NCBI RefSeq assembly: GCF_000829675.1 | Contig: NZ_BBRX01000036.1 | Location: 1-45,440 of the forward strand | Source of the DNA: Acinetobacter rudis | GTDB taxonomy: Bacteria; Pseudomonadota; Gammaproteobacteria; Pseudomonadales; Moraxellaceae | Direction: 5' to 3' | DNA length: 45,440 nt | Part shown: in pieces, positions 44,381 through 45,440 of the stretch | Layout: the number at the start of each line of letters is the position of its first letter | Numbering within the stretch: position 1 is the first letter of the stretch | Notes under the pieces: model-generated | Database searches by the model: none | The model's input: the letters and a program-made list of their open reading frames with translations, nothing else | Told to the model about the DNA's origin: nothing | Position numbers and translations under genes: made by a program

Positions 44381-45440
44381 ATGAAGTTGTCTGTGGATCA
44401 TCAAGATATGCAACCACAATATGCACAAGTTCCTTTCAAGCTGAAGCTTGCATATCAGCCACCCAATGCATGGTTTAAAATAGTACAACATGCATTAGTC
44501 ATCGCAGATTTACCCGCTCCATTACATTATTTTAATTTCAAGGCCCTTGTTGGCCAGCCCAATATTCCAATATTTAATACCCATCAACAGAGCAAGCATA
44601 CATTAGATATCGTGACAACGATTAATAGTGTTAGCCCACACATGCTTGGACATTCGGCAACGTTTTCGGTTGGCCAAGACTGTCATTTACAAAAAGATGC
44701 TTATCAATTTGGTTCAGATCTAAAACTCACAGGCAGCTTTCCCTTTTTTAAGTTAATTCGTCACGACGCTGAACTGACTGTTGATTTAAATATTCATACC
44801 CAACCTGTGATTAGTCATTTTTCTAAACTGAAATTTGGTCTGGGGGTGTATCAACATTGGTCACTCTTATGTCAGTGTCAAGGTACTTTGACTTATAAGG
44901 GGCAGCGTATTGAGGTGAATCAATTAGGAAGTTTTGAATATGCCCGTGGCATTAATGTGCCATTTTTAGCTGTGTATTTTTATACGTACCAAGTGATTCA
45001 GCTTAAAGATCTGCGGCAGTTAATTCTTTTACAAGTTCGTAATCAATATAATCAAGTCCTACGTTCTCAGATATTTTTAAGAACTGAGATTGAAAAAAAT
45101 ACATTATGTTTTGATCATCAAGTGCAATTTATTATTCATCGGGTATATCCCAAGGTGCAAACACCTTGTTTAAACATGATGTACTTACCACGTGAATTTG
45201 AATGGCGAGCTCAGCAGGGAAAACACCGTATTGAAATCTATGCTAAAAGTCGTGGTGACTATAAGTCTGGTTTAGGACGTGGTTATGTTGGAAGTTTTCA
45301 ATATCAAATCAAAATTGACGATTATTATGAGGAGGGGAGTGCTGGTTATTGTGAGTTTATTGATCTAAGGCCTTTCAATTGGCAGGAATCAGACCAGCCT
45401 GAACGCGCATTAGCGTTAGATTCTTTACCCTCATCTGCTC
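44381..45440 (+). CDS. Unknown protein, C-terminus beyond the window
   Basis: An open frame of at least 353 codons starts at ATG 44381, with GAGGAGG six bases upstream, and runs without a stop to the right edge. A GTG at 44378 is also possible. There is no signal peptide. The protein is beta-rich with many aromatic and His residues. Segments such as PAPLHYFNFKALVG, KLTGSFPFFKLIRHD and SGLGRGYVGSFQYQIKIDDYYE suggest a lipocalin-like or AttH-like beta structure, but that is impressionistic. I do not recognise the family. Coupling to pssA hints at a lipid or envelope role. Confidence 0.78.
   Translation, partial: MKLSVDHQDMQPQYAQVPFKLKLAYQPPNAWFKIVQHALVIADLPAPLHYFNFKALVGQPNIPIFNTHQQSKHTLDIVTTINSVSPHMLGHSATFSVGQDCHLQKDAYQFGSDLKLTGSFPFFKLIRHDAELTVDLNIHTQPVISHFSKLKFGLGVYQHWSLLCQCQGTLTYKGQRIEVNQLGSFEYARGINVPFLAVYFYTYQVIQLKDLRQLILLQVRNQYNQVLRSQIFLRTEIEKNTLCFDHQVQFIIHRVYPKVQTPCLNMMYLPREFEWRAQQGKHRIEIYAKSRGDYKSGLGRGYVGSFQYQIKIDDYYEEGSAGYCEFIDLRPFNWQESDQPERALALDSLPSSA

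Overview
The window looks like chromosomal DNA of an Acinetobacter species. It is AT-rich and dense with genes on both strands. Its house-keeping proteins are Moraxellaceae-like: FepA- and Fiu-type TonB receptors with piuC, leuA of about 560 residues, metX-metW, tig-clpP-clpX and miaB-ybeZ-ybeY. The species cannot be fixed by reading alone. I saw no rRNA, tRNA, CRISPR array, insertion sequence, prophage or attachment site, so this is mostly core genome with a few accessory-looking islets.

Layout. 1-366 is the 5' part of thyA. After an AT-rich gap, 775-2167 holds a CHAP-like amidase, a candidate antibacterial effector, facing two tandem small membrane proteins. 2275-9716 carries lgt, an NRDE protein, the Tat translocase (tatA-tatB-tatC), an AEC permease, rdgB, and the overlapping chain metX-metW-Sel1 protein. 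9855-17392 holds leuA and an iron-uptake block: piuC, a Fiu/PiuA-type receptor and a FepA-type receptor, each receptor with a Fur-like operator upstream. 17807-21276 is the proteostasis set tig, clpP, clpX.

21335-31930 is mixed: a DUF2059 protein, glycerate kinase, a UvrD/Rep-like helicase, an RRM protein, small conserved proteins, a YihY membrane protein, wrbA and an OsmC protein. Then comes a three-lipoprotein operon (CsgG-like, DUF4810-like, GNA1162/DUF799-like) and xpt. 32049-36924 is on the minus strand: a DUF3108 protein, an unknown protein, and the tRNA/rRNA-maturation operon miaB-ybeZ-ybeY, where ybeZ and ybeY both start with TTG. 37183-45440 has a Slt-type lytic transglycosylase followed by a degenerate RNase I-like protein, mdh, an unknown helical protein, a 2OG-Fe(II) oxygenase, rlmJ, pssA and an incomplete unknown ORF.

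The most interesting leads are: (i) the secreted RNase T2/RNase I homologue whose visible catalytic histidines are replaced; (ii) the three-lipoprotein CsgG-like operon without curli genes; (iii) the CHAP amidase without a signal peptide beside duplicated small membrane proteins. Several intergenic hairpins, two short ORFs and an ambiguous 5' end of the AEC permease are also listed. Intrinsic terminators are unusually clear and separate most transcription units.
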